Origin: Bacteroidetes bacterium UBA7674
GTDB taxonomy: Bacteria > Bacteroidota > Bacteroidia > Chitinophagales > Chitinophagaceae
DNA length: 64,000 nt
Assembly: GCA_002483105.1 (NCBI GenBank)
Contig: DLHG01000001.1
Span: 248,001-312,000, forward strand
Direction: 5' to 3'
Shown here: positions 37,298 through 46,069 of the stretch, piece by piece
How positions within the stretch are numbered: the first letter of the stretch is position 1
Layout of the letters: every line of letters begins with the position of its first letter
Translations under genes and position numbers: made by a program
The notes under the pieces: model-generated
What the model saw: only the letters and a program-made list of their open reading frames with translations
The model's database searches: none
Told to the model about the DNA's origin: nothing

Positions 37298-38653
37298 TTA
37301 TTTTTTAACCATTTCCGGGTTGATGGAGAGTTTTACCTTCTGCAAGCGCATCTTATCTATCTCGAGAACTGTGAACTCGAACTGCTCGAAATTGATGATC
37401 TGGTTGACAGCGGGAAACTTACCCGAAATTTCTAATATCAGGCCTGCAAGCGATTCACTTTCTCCCCTCACCTCTTCAAAGAGGTCGGCAGACTCACCTA
37501 TGGCGCGACAGACGTCGTTGATGAGCGTTTTGCCCTCGAATATGTAGTTATATTCGTCTATTTTCTTATAACTGTTGTCTTCCTCGTCAAACTCATCGCG
37601 GATGTCGCCAATGATCTCTTCCATGATGTCCTCCAGCGTGGCTATGCCTGAAGTACCGCCAAATTCGTCTACCACTATGGCGAAATGGATACGCTTCTGC
37701 TGAAACTCATAGCGAAGGTCTTTTATCAGCTTACCCTCATGTACAAAATATGCCGGGCGTACAAGTGTATGCCAGTCCAGTTCATCATCATCTATATAGG
37801 GAAGGAAGTCTTTGGTATATATCATACCCGTTATCTTATCCAGGCTGTCAATGTACACGGGCATGCGGCTGTAGCCTGTCTCCAGGCAGAATTTTTTCAC
37901 CTCGGCAAAGCTCATATCCTGTTCCAGCCCACTCACATCCATACGGGTGCGCATGATCTGGGTAACGGTAATATTATTGAACTTGAGGATGCCTTTAAAG
38001 ATGTTCACCTCTTCCTTGGTAGCGGTGTGGCCTACTGTAACCTCTATGGCATGTTCGAAATCCTCATTGCTGATATTATTCATGGTTTTGGTACCCAGCC
38101 GGTCTTCTATATAATTGGTAGAAGACACCAGCATACTGCTCACCGGCTTAAAGATGCCCTGCATTATATTCACGATAGGCGCTGCAAACAATGCCATACG
38201 CATATTATTCTGGGTAGCATACACCTTAGGCAATACCTCCCCGAAGAGCACCAGCAGGAATGTAACCGTCACCACATGCACTATAAAGAAGGTGACCTGA
38301 TTTCCCGATTCGCCCAGCCCGGGGAAAAGCTCCTTTACCAGCCTGTTGGTGGTGATAACAATGGCAATGTTAATAAAGCTATTAGTAACCAGAAGTGTGG
38401 CCAGCAGCATCTTAGGCTTTTCCAGCAGATGAATGGCCTGGCGTGCACTGGGCTGCTCTTTTACCTTAAGGTAATTGATGTCTTTGGCGGTAAGGGAAAA
38501 ATAAGCTGTCTCCGCACCTGCTGCTATCGCAGTTATGAGCAATAAAACCAATGTAAGAATGAGCAGAATAGTAACATTGGAGGCCTGGGGCAGATTGTCA
38601 GTAGCCTGTAGTAAAAGGGTATTGTAAAAAGTGGCTCCAACGGGGCTTTCCAA
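37298..38653 (-). CDS. gldE: Gliding motility protein GldE-like, CNNM/CBS/CorC-type membrane protein
   Basis: 451 residues. An N-terminal CNNM (DUF21) membrane domain with several helices (about 22-175, including ETAYFSLTAKD) is followed by two CBS motifs (about 210-340: IMRTRMDVSGLE, GYSRMPVYIDSLDKITGMIYTKD, IVVDEFGGTSGIATLEDIMEEIIGDI; quoted in parts) and a C-terminal CorC/HlyC domain. This family covers magnesium/cobalt efflux-related proteins and GldE of Bacteroidota. The position directly after mutY and ssb is the known gldE context and supports the name. No gldD follows. A hairpin separates it from ssb, so it may have its own promoter. Confidence 0.85.
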   Translation of the reverse strand: MESPVGATFYNTLLLQATDNLPQASNVTILLILTLVLLLITAIAAGAETAYFSLTAKDINYLKVKEQPSARQAIHLLEKPKMLLATLLVTNSFINIAIVITTNRLVKELFPGLGESGNQVTFFIVHVVTVTFLLVLFGEVLPKVYATQNNMRMALFAAPIVNIMQGIFKPVSSMLVSSTNYIEDRLGTKTMNNISNEDFEHAIEVTVGHTATKEEVNIFKGILKFNNITVTQIMRTRMDVSGLEQDMSFAEVKKFCLETGYSRMPVYIDSLDKITGMIYTKDFLPYIDDDELDWHTLVRPAYFVHEGKLIKDLRYEFQQKRIHFAIVVDEFGGTSGIATLEDIMEEIIGDIRDEFDEEDNSYKKIDEYNYIFEGKTLINDVCRAIGESADLFEEVRGESESLAGLILEISGKFPAVNQIINFEQFEFTVLEIDKMRLQKVKLSINPEMVKK

Positions 38654-38687
38654 TGTCTAGTGCTTTGGTTTGTTATCAAAAATAAAT

Positions 38688-38723
38688 AAAGGGAAAGAAA
38701 TAATCTTATAATTCTTTCCCTTT
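38688..38723 (-). terminator. Hairpin between ssb and gldE
   Basis: A 12-bp perfect stem AAAGGGAAAGAA/TTCTTTCCCTTT about 23 bases past the ssb stop, followed leftward by a T-rich stretch. It suggests ssb transcription ends, or is reduced, before gldE. Confidence 0.65.
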
Positions 38724-38745
38724 TTATGCAGTATTGTTTCGGTGC

Positions 38746-39219
38746 CTAAAATGGCAGGTTATCTTTCGTTTCAGGGCCATTAGGATTATACCCGAGGTCA
38801 CCTGATGTATCGTCGTCAGCAGCAGGAGAAGTATCCGGTGCTATCACATCACTAGACGGAGCCTGGTAGTCGCCACCATTACCATCTTTACGCCTTTCGA
38901 GCATTACAAGATTATCGGCCACTATCTCTGTACTAAAATGTTTTCTTTTGTCCCTGTCTTCCCAGGAGCGGGTGCGGAGCTTACCTTCTATGTACACAAG
39001 GCTGCCCTTATGCAGGTACTTACCTGCCAGGTCGGCCAGGCCACGCCAAAGAACTACTGTATGCCATTCTGTTTGGGCTATCAGGTTACCATTCCGGTCT
39101 TTGTATGTTTCAGTGGTAGCTAAAGGGAATTTTGCAACGGGTATATTACCTTCTATGTGCTGAATATCCGGGTCTTTGCCAATATTTCCTATCAATACAA
39201 CCTTATTAACGCCTCTCAT
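38746..39219 (-). CDS. ssb: Single-stranded DNA-binding protein
   Basis: 157 residues. An OB-fold begins MRGVNKVVLIGNIGKDPDI, with TEWHTVVLWRGLADLAGKYL and KGSLVYIEGKLRTRSW following in the order of bacterial SSB. A disordered acidic linker (about 112-150) leads to the C-terminal tip DNLPF, a slight variant of the DDDIPF tail that recruits replication and repair proteins. It binds ssDNA in replication, repair and recombination. It lies 47 bases downstream of mutY on the same strand, the mutY-ssb-gldE order known from Bacteroidota. Confidence 0.95.
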   Translation of the reverse strand: MRGVNKVVLIGNIGKDPDIQHIEGNIPVAKFPLATTETYKDRNGNLIAQTEWHTVVLWRGLADLAGKYLHKGSLVYIEGKLRTRSWEDRDKRKHFSTEIVADNLVMLERRKDGNGGDYQAPSSDVIAPDTSPAADDDTSGDLGYNPNGPETKDNLPF

Positions 39220-39266
39220 GGAGATTCAAATTTATCAATTAGTAAAATTCATAACCTTTAAGTCCT

Positions 39267-40337
39267 TTAAAAGTATAATTTTTTTTCTAGAAAAGAAACA
39301 AGGGTCTTGGGGAAGGCCAATTTTTTGAGGGATGAAAGCGGCTGCCAGCTACCTTCTCCTGTTATACTGACAGGCTTGGGTATGCTGAGGCTGAAAAAAC
39401 GGCTTTCGATAATGCGGTGCGTGAGCCGCTGGCTGAGGCTGCCTTCATACTCCGGGGTGAGATCGGCAATGCCAAGTTGCTTAAATAGCGGGTGCTTCTT
39501 TAAATCGCTGCTGTCCAGCGGCTGCTCTGCCTCTACCAGGTAGGGCTCGTGGAGATTCTGCCAAATGTCCTTACCGCTGCGTTTCTGTATCCAGACCTTA
39601 TTACCCGCCTGGATGAGCAGGTAATGAAAGAACCGCTTCTTTACTTCTGTCTTTTTGCTTTTTACAGGCAGCAAGGCTACCATATCCTGCTTATATGCCA
39701 CGCATTTCTTCTGCAAGGGGCAATTGGGACAATCGGCTGATGCCCCGGGCGTGCAGACCGTTGCGCCAAGGTCCATGATCGCCTGGTTGTAAGCGGCGCT
39801 GTTGTTTTTGTCCAGTAGTTCCTTGGCCAGTTCAGCAAATTGCTTTTTGCCCCCGGTAGTATCGAACGGGGTATCTATCCCAAAGTAGCGGGAAAGGACA
39901 CGATAGACATTCCCGTCAACCACTGCCTGCGGAAGCCCATAGGCAAAAGAAGCAATGGCCGCAGCTGTGTATGGGCCGATGCCTTTCAAGGTGAGTATGT
40001 CTTCGTAGGTATCGGGGAACTTGCCTTTCAGGTCGCCGCTGATGTGGCGGGCGGTGGCCAGCATATTCTTACAGCGGTTGTAGTAGCCCAGGCCTTGCCA
40101 GAGACGGAAGGCATCTTCGTCTTTGGTCGCTGCCATAGCGTGAACGCTTGGGTAGGCTTCAGTAAACTTCAGGTAGTAAGGCAAGCCCTGCAAAGCGCGG
40201 GTCTGCTGTAGTATTATCTCCGAGACCCATATCTTGTATGGGTCTTTTTCCTCTTTCCATGGCAGGCTGCGGGTATTGGCAGTACTGTGCCAGCGCATTA
40301 ACTCTTCGGTGAAGTATTTTCTATTAGCGGGAGACAT
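39267..40337 (-). CDS. mutY: A/G-specific adenine glycosylase MutY
   Basis: 356 residues from the ATG at 40337; a frame extension to 40403 runs through a non-coding-looking CGCAAAG repeat and I exclude it. The protein removes adenine mispaired with 8-oxoguanine. RSLPWK, then WVSEIILQQTR with the catalytic Glu, the helix-hairpin-helix LKGIGPYTAAAIASFAYG, and the catalytic Asp in VDGNVYRVLSR are all present. The [4Fe-4S] loop is CTPGASADCPNCPLQKKC, with seven residues between the first two Cys instead of the usual six. A C-terminal NUDIX-like 8-oxoG recognition domain follows. Upstream of ssb. Confidence 0.93.
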   Translation of the reverse strand: MSPANRKYFTEELMRWHSTANTRSLPWKEEKDPYKIWVSEIILQQTRALQGLPYYLKFTEAYPSVHAMAATKDEDAFRLWQGLGYYNRCKNMLATARHISGDLKGKFPDTYEDILTLKGIGPYTAAAIASFAYGLPQAVVDGNVYRVLSRYFGIDTPFDTTGGKKQFAELAKELLDKNNSAAYNQAIMDLGATVCTPGASADCPNCPLQKKCVAYKQDMVALLPVKSKKTEVKKRFFHYLLIQAGNKVWIQKRSGKDIWQNLHEPYLVEAEQPLDSSDLKKHPLFKQLGIADLTPEYEGSLSQRLTHRIIESRFFSLSIPKPVSITGEGSWQPLSSLKKLAFPKTLVSFLEKKLYF

Positions 40338-40343
40338 TTCTAC

Positions 40344-40380
40344 CGCAAAGGTCGCAAAGGAATCGCTAAGAAACGCAAAG
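40344..40380. repeat. Short CGCAAAG tandem repeat
   Basis: CGCAAAG at 40344, 40353 and 40374, and the variant CGCTAAG at 40364, spaced 9-11 bases. It lies just upstream of the chosen mutY start. Similar degenerate CGCAAAG runs are scattered through intergenic DNA of many bacteria. Confidence 0.6.
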
Positions 40381-40479
40381 TCCGACATATTGAAATTGCT
40401 CATCTATCGGCCAATACAGAAATGTTTTCCACATCTGCTAATCCACTAATTTGCTAATCAACAAATCAAACTAAAAACT

Positions 40480-40487
40480 TACTTTTG
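40480..40487 (+). promoter_or_regulatory. TAnnTTTG promoter box before the transketolase gene
   Basis: TACTTTTG fits the Bacteroidota -7 consensus exactly, 20 bases upstream of the ATG. A TTG lies further away than usual (40451), so the -33 element is uncertain. Confidence 0.45.
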
Positions 40488-40507
40488 CCGCACAATTTTC
40501 AGCAGCA

Positions 40508-41350
40508 ATGGATATTCAAAAACTGGAAGATATAGCATGCCAGGTTCGCCGTGATATAGTACGCATGGTACACACGAATCAAAGCGGTCACCCGGGTGGT
40601 TCACTCGGTTGCACCGAGTACATGGTAGCGCTCTATTTCCACATCATGAAGCATGACCCTAAGTTCAATATGGATGCGAAAGGTGAAGACCTTTTCTTCC
40701 TTTCCAACGGGCATATTTCTCCTGTGTTCTATTCGGTACTGGCACGTTCAGGATATTTCCCTGTAAACGAACTGGGCACTTTCCGCAATATCAACTCACG
40801 CCTGCAAGGCCACCCTGCTACGCATGAGCATCTGCCGGGTGTACGTATCGCCAGTGGTTCACTAGGACAAGGTATGAGCGTAGCTTGTGGTGCTGCCAGC
40901 GCTAAAAAGCTGAATGGTGATGACCGCATAGTTTATACACTGCACGGTGATGGTGAATTACAGGAAGGACAGAACTGGGAGGCGATCATGTTTGCAGCCC
41001 ACCACAAAATAGACAACCTGATAGCGACTGTTGACGTGAACGGGCAACAGATAGATGGCTCCACCGACAACGTTATGGGACTGGGTTCTATCAAAGCTAA
41101 ATTCGAAGCATTCGGATGGATAGTGTTGGAACAGCTTGATGGTAACGATATGAAATCCGTTGTCGAAACACTGGAACTGGCTAAACAACATTGTGGTAAA
41201 GCAAAACCTGTCTGCATACTTTTACATACAGTAATGGGCAAGGGTGTTGACTTTATGGAAGGCACACACGAATGGCATGGTATAGCGCCAAACGACAAAC
41301 AACTGGCACTGGCTAAAGAACAACTGAAAGAAACACTAGGGGACTATTAA
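40508..41350 (+). CDS. Transketolase, N-terminal (thiamine diphosphate-binding) subunit
   Basis: 280 residues, the length of split-transketolase N-terminal subunits. It carries HPGGSLGCTEY, FLSNGHISPVFY, GSLGQGMSVACG and the ThDP/Mg motif GDGELQEGQNWEA ending near NGQQIDGST. It transfers two-carbon units in the non-oxidative pentose phosphate pathway together with a separate C-terminal subunit. No C-terminal subunit gene lies in the window, so the partner is encoded elsewhere. Single rightward gene with its own promoter box and terminator, divergent from mutY. Confidence 0.92.
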   Translation: MDIQKLEDIACQVRRDIVRMVHTNQSGHPGGSLGCTEYMVALYFHIMKHDPKFNMDAKGEDLFFLSNGHISPVFYSVLARSGYFPVNELGTFRNINSRLQGHPATHEHLPGVRIASGSLGQGMSVACGAASAKKLNGDDRIVYTLHGDGELQEGQNWEAIMFAAHHKIDNLIATVDVNGQQIDGSTDNVMGLGSIKAKFEAFGWIVLEQLDGNDMKSVVETLELAKQHCGKAKPVCILLHTVMGKGVDFMEGTHEWHGIAPNDKQLALAKEQLKETLGDY

Positions 41351-41372
41351 TTCTTCTAGGCATCATATAGAG

Positions 41373-41397
41373 AAAGGCTCCTGTTTTGGGAGCCTTT
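41373..41397. terminator. Terminator between transketolase and the RelA/SpoT pseudogene
   Basis: A 9-bp stem AAAGGCTCC/GGAGCCTTT, 23 bases after the transketolase stop and immediately before the convergent pseudogene's stop, so it can serve both directions. Confidence 0.78.
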
Positions 41398-41401
41398 ATT
41401 A

Positions 41402-42457
41402 TTAGGAATCAGAGAATTTTACTCCATACTTTTTTTCAATTTCATCCCAGTCAACACCATAAAATTTATAAAGCTCCTCATATCTCCTATGGGCACTCCA
41501 ACTTCGCCACTTCCCATCCCAAGATTTCTCAAAATACTTGTTTGAGTCATTAACAATCAATAATGATCTTATTACGCTACCAGCTGGTACAACTTGAATA
41601 TCATCTTTCAACAATTCGTCAACGTACTTATTAGGTATTATACTATCAAGTTCTTCTAATGTTTTAATACCAAATCTCTCTAATTCTGTCAATAAATTAG
41701 ATCCAAAATTGAAGTCTTGGATAAATCCGCCCTTCCATAACTTCTCAAATTTTGTTTCGAGATACTGCTTTAATGATGTAGAATTAATCTCAATATCCAA
41801 CTTCCCTGTTTTTGTACCTTCCTCAACTTGTTTTGAAATTGAATCAATCTCTTTAGCTATATTATTAAATTCTCTATCAGACATTTCTAATGAACCTGCC
41901 AAAAGTTTGAATCTACGCGTTATCCCATCAGGCAACTTCCCTGAAAACTTGTAATTTCTATCATGCTCAATTTCAGCCCATGCATGCTGTAAAATAGTCC
42001 TGATTTGTATCTCAAATAATTTTTCTTCGAAAATTTTATATTCTGGAAGTTTAAGCCTGTCACTTTTCAATTTCGCTATATAGTGAATAGATTTATAACC
42101 AACTTTATCAATTCCTAATTCTTTGCTTTTGTCTAAGCTCTTTTCTTTATCAATTTCAAATACCTCCTCAATAACTTAGCGAACAGCTTCAACTTCATCC
42201 TCAACATATGTGATGATGCGAACTCCCGCGAAATCTGTGATTTGATTTATAGGTTCGTCGTATTTATCATTTTCTATTTTCTTTTTGAAACTGTCAATTG
42301 TCTTTGCTCTATTAGTAATCATGTGATAGGACAACCCATTAACATCAAGGATTTCCAAGATTATATTCTCAACTTTTTGAGCCAATTTCTTGTATATACC
42401 TCTATTTAGAATGTACCATTCTACTGCCAACTCGCTTATCCTACCTTCATCTTTCAT
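41402..42457 (-). pseudogene. RelA/SpoT-domain (p)ppGpp synthetase-like gene interrupted by one in-frame stop
   Basis: The frame begins at 42457 (MKDEGRISEL), reaches TAA at 42178-42176 after 93 residues (ending VEAVR), then continues in the same frame without a shift: 35 codons (VIEEVFEIDKEK, VGYKSIHYIAKL) into the region from 42070 to the final stop at 41402. The first piece holds the substrate-binding stretch NRAKTIDSFKKKI and TDFAGVRIITY; the catalytic EIQIRT and HAWAEIEHDRNYK lie after the stop. Without the stop it would be about 351 residues, a normal length for a stand-alone alarmone synthetase. The codon is CGC TAA GTT, so a single substitution, for example from AAA or CAA, explains it. 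Translation restart at 42070 would give a piece lacking half the active site. Confidence 0.85.
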
Positions 42458-42572
42458 ATAAACTAATTTATTAATTGCCGCACAAATATAACAGTTACAA
42501 CAATATTAAAATACAATCGAAATATGGAAAGAACACTATCAGAAATTCTCAAAAGATTCATTATTTCTAAAA

Positions 42573-43511
42573 TCAGCTTTTCTGTTCTGAATGCACTTTG
42601 ATGTGGCGCAGCACTCTTTTATGTATCGTATGTATCAGGTAGTCACTCCATACGTTCCAATAGATGGTTGGCTTTATCCTATTGTAATACCAGGTGGTAC
42701 CTTCCAATAATGTATTCCCGTTAGCCAGTTTTGTCAGCTTGAACTGTCCCTGCTTCGATATAAAATATCCATGCAGGTGATTGGGATGAATATTATAAAG
42801 GCTGAGTTCCTTCATTGTTCCGGGTTGCTCTTTCACATCAAAGGCCAACAGGTTTGGTTCATCCCAAACAGTGATCGGTTCGACAAATGAGCCCGTGGAA
42901 AAATTACAATTCCTTATGGCTCCTACTCCACTGCCATCTATCACCGCATTGATAGGATAAGCGATACCTGTTTTGAAAACAAATTCTTCCGGCTCATCCA
43001 ACTCCGGGAATACAATTACATTCTGCCACACTTGTTCCGGGCTGGCATTTATCTCTATTGACGTAACCACAGGATGAATGTCTTCTTCATCTTCCGATAA
43101 ATGCTCAAAGCCCATTACTGCCGGAACGGAGAGGACTAGAAACGTGAGCATCGCCGTAGGAAACTCTTTACTTCTGCTTTTCAGTATTTGTTTGCCGACA
43201 AGGTATCCTATCCATGTAAAGAATAGCCCTATGGGTGCAGCCATTATAATACATATAACGCCTTCTATAGCAAACACCAGCAAACCTATACAATAAACCA
43301 ACAGCGTAAAAAATGCGTTGCGCCATAATTGCCTGTTAGTTAGCTCATTTTTGTACCCATAAATTACTGTAGTACAGATAGCCATTACAATGGGTAGCCA
43401 AACAAACAAGCCGACAGTATAATCAGGTAGATAAAAGCAATTAATAAACGTTATTACCCAAAAGATAAGGCAAGTGATCATTATAGCTTTTGTACTTCTC
43501 CTGACAAACAT
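42573..43511 (-). CDS. Membrane protein with C-terminal SRPBCC-like domain
   Basis: 312 residues. Four to five hydrophobic helices (about 10-28, 32-50, 66-105 and 118-135) precede a soluble domain (about 145-305). That domain has the SRPBCC/polyketide-cyclase pattern: SIEINASPEQVWQNV, the central GVGAIRNCNF, WDEPNLLAFDV, and NTLLEGTTWYYNRI. SRPBCC domains bind hydrophobic ligands; the ligand here is unknown. The order, helices then SRPBCC, is a known Bacteroidota combination of unassigned function. Single leftward gene between the RelA/SpoT pseudogene and the TonB operon terminator. Confidence 0.8.
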   Translation of the reverse strand: MFVRRSTKAIMITCLIFWVITFINCFYLPDYTVGLFVWLPIVMAICTTVIYGYKNELTNRQLWRNAFFTLLVYCIGLLVFAIEGVICIIMAAPIGLFFTWIGYLVGKQILKSRSKEFPTAMLTFLVLSVPAVMGFEHLSEDEEDIHPVVTSIEINASPEQVWQNVIVFPELDEPEEFVFKTGIAYPINAVIDGSGVGAIRNCNFSTGSFVEPITVWDEPNLLAFDVKEQPGTMKELSLYNIHPNHLHGYFISKQGQFKLTKLANGNTLLEGTTWYYNRIKPTIYWNVWSDYLIHTIHKRVLRHIKVHSEQKS

Positions 43512-43679
43512 ATACGCAATATTAAGTATAAAGTCTCATTACCCGACAAGTCTTCCCCTTCCGGAAAATGATACGTTGTTTGTCACCCTGACGCAGGAAG
43601 GATCTGTCTATATAAGTACTTATTACTTGCACATGTGGATAGATGTTTCGCTATCGCTCAACATGACAAGAAATAAAAA

Positions 43680-43704
43680 AGAGTCCCGCTTTTAGCGGGA
43701 CTCT
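43680..43704 (-). terminator. Terminator of the exbB-exbD-exbD-tonB operon
   Basis: An 11-bp perfect stem AGAGTCCCGCT/AGCGGGACTCT with a 3-base loop about 24 bases past the tonB stop, with a poly-A on the plus strand (T run leftward). Confidence 0.9.
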
Positions 43705-43727
43705 TACTATTCTCAATTCTTAAATTC

Positions 43728-44543
43728 TTAGTTCAATGCAAACTTGATAGGCAGTGTGAAGTACACTTTTACCGCTTTACCGTTTGATTTACCGGGCTTC
43801 CACTTTGGCATACCCGCTACCACACGTTTTGCTTCTTCATCACAGCCGCTACCAATACCTTTCTGCACTGTTATGTTTCCGATATTACCTTCTTCATCTA
43901 CTACAAACCTCAATACTACTCTTCCGCTTACACCGGCATCACGTGCCATCTGCGGGTAGTTGATATTTTTAGACAGGTATTCGTTCACATTATACGGCGC
44001 TTCAGGCATTTGTTCCACATACTGGAAAATCTCATCCTTTGGCGGTGGTGGAGCTGATACCACACCCGTACCGGTTCCCGGATTGTCAACTATACCGGGA
44101 TCGATACCATTCACATCACCTTCCTGTGTTTTTACACCTGCCGAAGCTTCCTTCAGTTCTTTTACATCCGGTGGTTTTTCGTCTTCCTTCACCTCTTCAT
44201 CCTTTTTGATGACAGGCGGGGTGAACTTTACCGTTGGCTTCACCGGTGGTGGTGGTTCCGCAGGTGGCGGTGGTGGTGGTGGCTTTTCAGGATCCACCGG
44301 TGGTGGTTCCGCAAGTGTCACCTCTTTCATTATGGCAACCGGCTTTGCTTTTTCTTTTGGCGTCAGGAAGCTGGCAATTGCCGGCGCTGCTATAGCCAAC
44401 AGTATCACGCCAATACCTATCATACCTGCATTACGCATGCGGGTAGGATATTTGCGGCGCAACTCATAGCCACCGTAACTTTTGTTACGGCCCTCGAACA
44501 AGATGTCGAGGTAGTCGCTTTTGAGTATTTTATTGATATCCAT
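43728..44543 (-). CDS. tonB: TonB family energy transducer
   Basis: 271 residues from the ATG at 44543 (MDINKILKSDYLDILFEGRN, as in related Bacteroidota proteins); an extension to 44597 is unlikely. One membrane helix (about 38-56) is followed by a Pro/Lys/Glu-rich periplasmic spanner (about 70-130) with a PPPPPP run. The C-terminal TonB domain is YPQMARDAGVSGRVVLRFVV, then KWKPGKSNGKAVKVYFTLPI. It couples the proton-motive force harvested by ExbB/ExbD to outer-membrane receptors. Last gene of the operon. Confidence 0.93.
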   Translation of the reverse strand: MDINKILKSDYLDILFEGRNKSYGGYELRRKYPTRMRNAGMIGIGVILLAIAAPAIASFLTPKEKAKPVAIMKEVTLAEPPPVDPEKPPPPPPPAEPPPPVKPTVKFTPPVIKKDEEVKEDEKPPDVKELKEASAGVKTQEGDVNGIDPGIVDNPGTGTGVVSAPPPPKDEIFQYVEQMPEAPYNVNEYLSKNINYPQMARDAGVSGRVVLRFVVDEEGNIGNITVQKGIGSGCDEEAKRVVAGMPKWKPGKSNGKAVKVYFTLPIKFALN

Positions 44544-44611
44544 TGTTAATGATTCCTTTTTTACTTTAAATAAGACGCTGAAAGGGTAAATTTCCATACC
44601 CTAACCTCGCA

Positions 44612-45202
44612 TTAATTACCCGGATTAGCCGCTTCAGTAACTTGTATGAACTCCTGATCTACAGGGGTAATGTCAATGATGGCATAAACCCTTGCATCGT
44701 TGATGCTCATTTCATCCAGTATATTCACCATGTCAGCGTAAGTGCTGTTAGTATCCGGCTTTATCAGGAATGTTGCCTGATCTTTAGGTCCTAATGCACC
44801 ACTACGTTGCAATTCAGCTACTTTCAGCTTTTTAGCAATGATCGCATCACGGATGCCATCTTTATCTTTAAAACCGGTCACTTTCAGATCAGGTGGCACA
44901 TTCGGGTCTGTTGCCAGGCCTTCATAATAATACACCCTATGATTTTTGCTCAGCAATATGGTCATTGCCGTGCTTTCTTTTACTTTAGTTTGGTCTTTCT
45001 CGTCTATCTTTTCGGTATTCGGCATATTTATCTCCATGGTCTTTGGTTTGGCCATAGTTGTGGTAAATATGAAGAACGTTATCAATAGAAAGCCGAGGTC
45101 CACCATCGGGGTAAGATCCACACGGGTGGACATCTTCTTACTCTTCTTGACACCGGGGCCTTTCTTATGCCCCCCTCCGGAGGAGGTATCCATTTCTGCC
45201 AT
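44612..45202 (-). CDS. exbD: ExbD/TolR family protein (second copy)
   Basis: 196 residues. A basic, Lys-rich cytoplasmic N-terminus (about 1-30) precedes one membrane helix (about 32-50) with the essential Asp in RVDLTPMVDLGFLLITFF. A periplasmic domain follows. Part of the proton channel with ExbB. It lies between the first exbD and tonB, 113 and 68 bases apart. Tandem divergent ExbD genes are common in Bacteroidota, but their separate jobs are not established. Confidence 0.92.
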   Translation of the reverse strand: MAEMDTSSGGGHKKGPGVKKSKKMSTRVDLTPMVDLGFLLITFFIFTTTMAKPKTMEINMPNTEKIDEKDQTKVKESTAMTILLSKNHRVYYYEGLATDPNVPPDLKVTGFKDKDGIRDAIIAKKLKVAELQRSGALGPKDQATFLIKPDTNSTYADMVNILDEMSINDARVYAIIDITPVDQEFIQVTEAANPGN

Positions 45203-45238
45203 GGGACGAAGCTTTTTTTATATTGTTAACTTAATAGT

Positions 45239-45313
45239 TTGTCAGTTCCCAGTTTGCAATTTTCAGTTTTCGGTTTCGCAAATTGCCAACTAAAAACTGT
45301 TTACTGCCAACTG
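45239..45313. repeat. Degenerate AACTG-type repeat between the two exbD genes
   Basis: CAGTTCCCAGTTTGCAATTTTCAG and GCCAACTAAAAACTG-type pieces occur in both orientations across 75 bases (quoted in parts). The unit is about 8-11 bases. Such AACTG/CCAACTG runs recur in intergenic spacers of Bacteroidota. Confidence 0.5.
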
Positions 45314-45315
45314 AT

Positions 45316-45978
45316 CTATTCTGCTTTCATTCCTTTCATAGACTCCTCATAGGCTGCTGAGCCAACAGGTATCTCTTCCAGGCTTGTTATCAGGTTGAAC
45401 TTGAATATTTTCCAATTCTCCAGTGTCTTGATCACCTTCTTTACATTAGGGTAAGAAGTTTCGCCGTCTGCTTTTATACAGATACGCAGCTTAGGATTTG
45501 TATTCCTCGCACTTCTTATCCACGCGGCCAGTTCATTGGCCTCTGTATTGTTAGTAGTATCTACAGGCACACCGGGAGCTGTAGGAGCGTAAGCATTCTG
45601 CTCATCAGGCGGCATTGCCAGGAAAGACTTCAGCTGGCTGAACGGAACACCAATGGAAGAGCCAATGGCAAACGTATTCATTTCCTGCTCTGTGAGGTTC
45701 AGCTTCTTATACTCATCTATATTCTGGATCAGTTCCTTACGTCTCAGCTTGTTATCAATAGCAAAGAAGATACGTCCCTTAGGGTCAACAGTTATCAGCA
45801 TGATATCTGCATCCGGTATTGGAATTGATGAGATAGATGAAGGCGTAACTACTGTTACCGGCTCATCCGGTTTAAATTTTGTAGCCAACATGAAGAACGA
45901 CAGCAGCAGGAACGCTACGTCACACATCGCCGTCATGTCGATGTTGGTACTTTTCCGTGGCAGTTTAAATTTTGGCAT
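45316..45978 (-). CDS. exbD: ExbD/TolR family protein (first copy)
   Basis: 220 residues. The N-terminus MPKFKLPRKSTNIDMTAMCD leads into one membrane helix (about 19-37) with the conserved Asp in MTAMCDVAFLLLSFFML. A periplasmic domain of about 175 residues follows, longer than the usual E. coli ExbD. It works with ExbB and TonB. 91 bases downstream of exbB. Confidence 0.92.
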   Translation of the reverse strand: MPKFKLPRKSTNIDMTAMCDVAFLLLSFFMLATKFKPDEPVTVVTPSSISSIPIPDADIMLITVDPKGRIFFAIDNKLRRKELIQNIDEYKKLNLTEQEMNTFAIGSSIGVPFSQLKSFLAMPPDEQNAYAPTAPGVPVDTTNNTEANELAAWIRSARNTNPKLRICIKADGETSYPNVKKVIKTLENWKIFKFNLITSLEEIPVGSAAYEESMKGMKAE

Positions 45979-46069
45979 TGTCTAAATTTCTTCTGTTAAC
46001 TAATAAGATAAAAATCCGCCCTTTTTCCACAAACTCTTTCTATCACCTTACTCTATCAGGCCTATACTA

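Noticed and set aside
37685..38545. Long open frame (286 codons) on the plus strand opposite gldE
   Set aside because: It lies entirely antisense to a strongly supported gene, and its protein has no family features.
42524..42601. Short frame starting MERTLSEILKRF on the plus strand
   Set aside because: Only 25 codons, no recognised family, and its 3' part overlaps the opposite gene; too weak to call.
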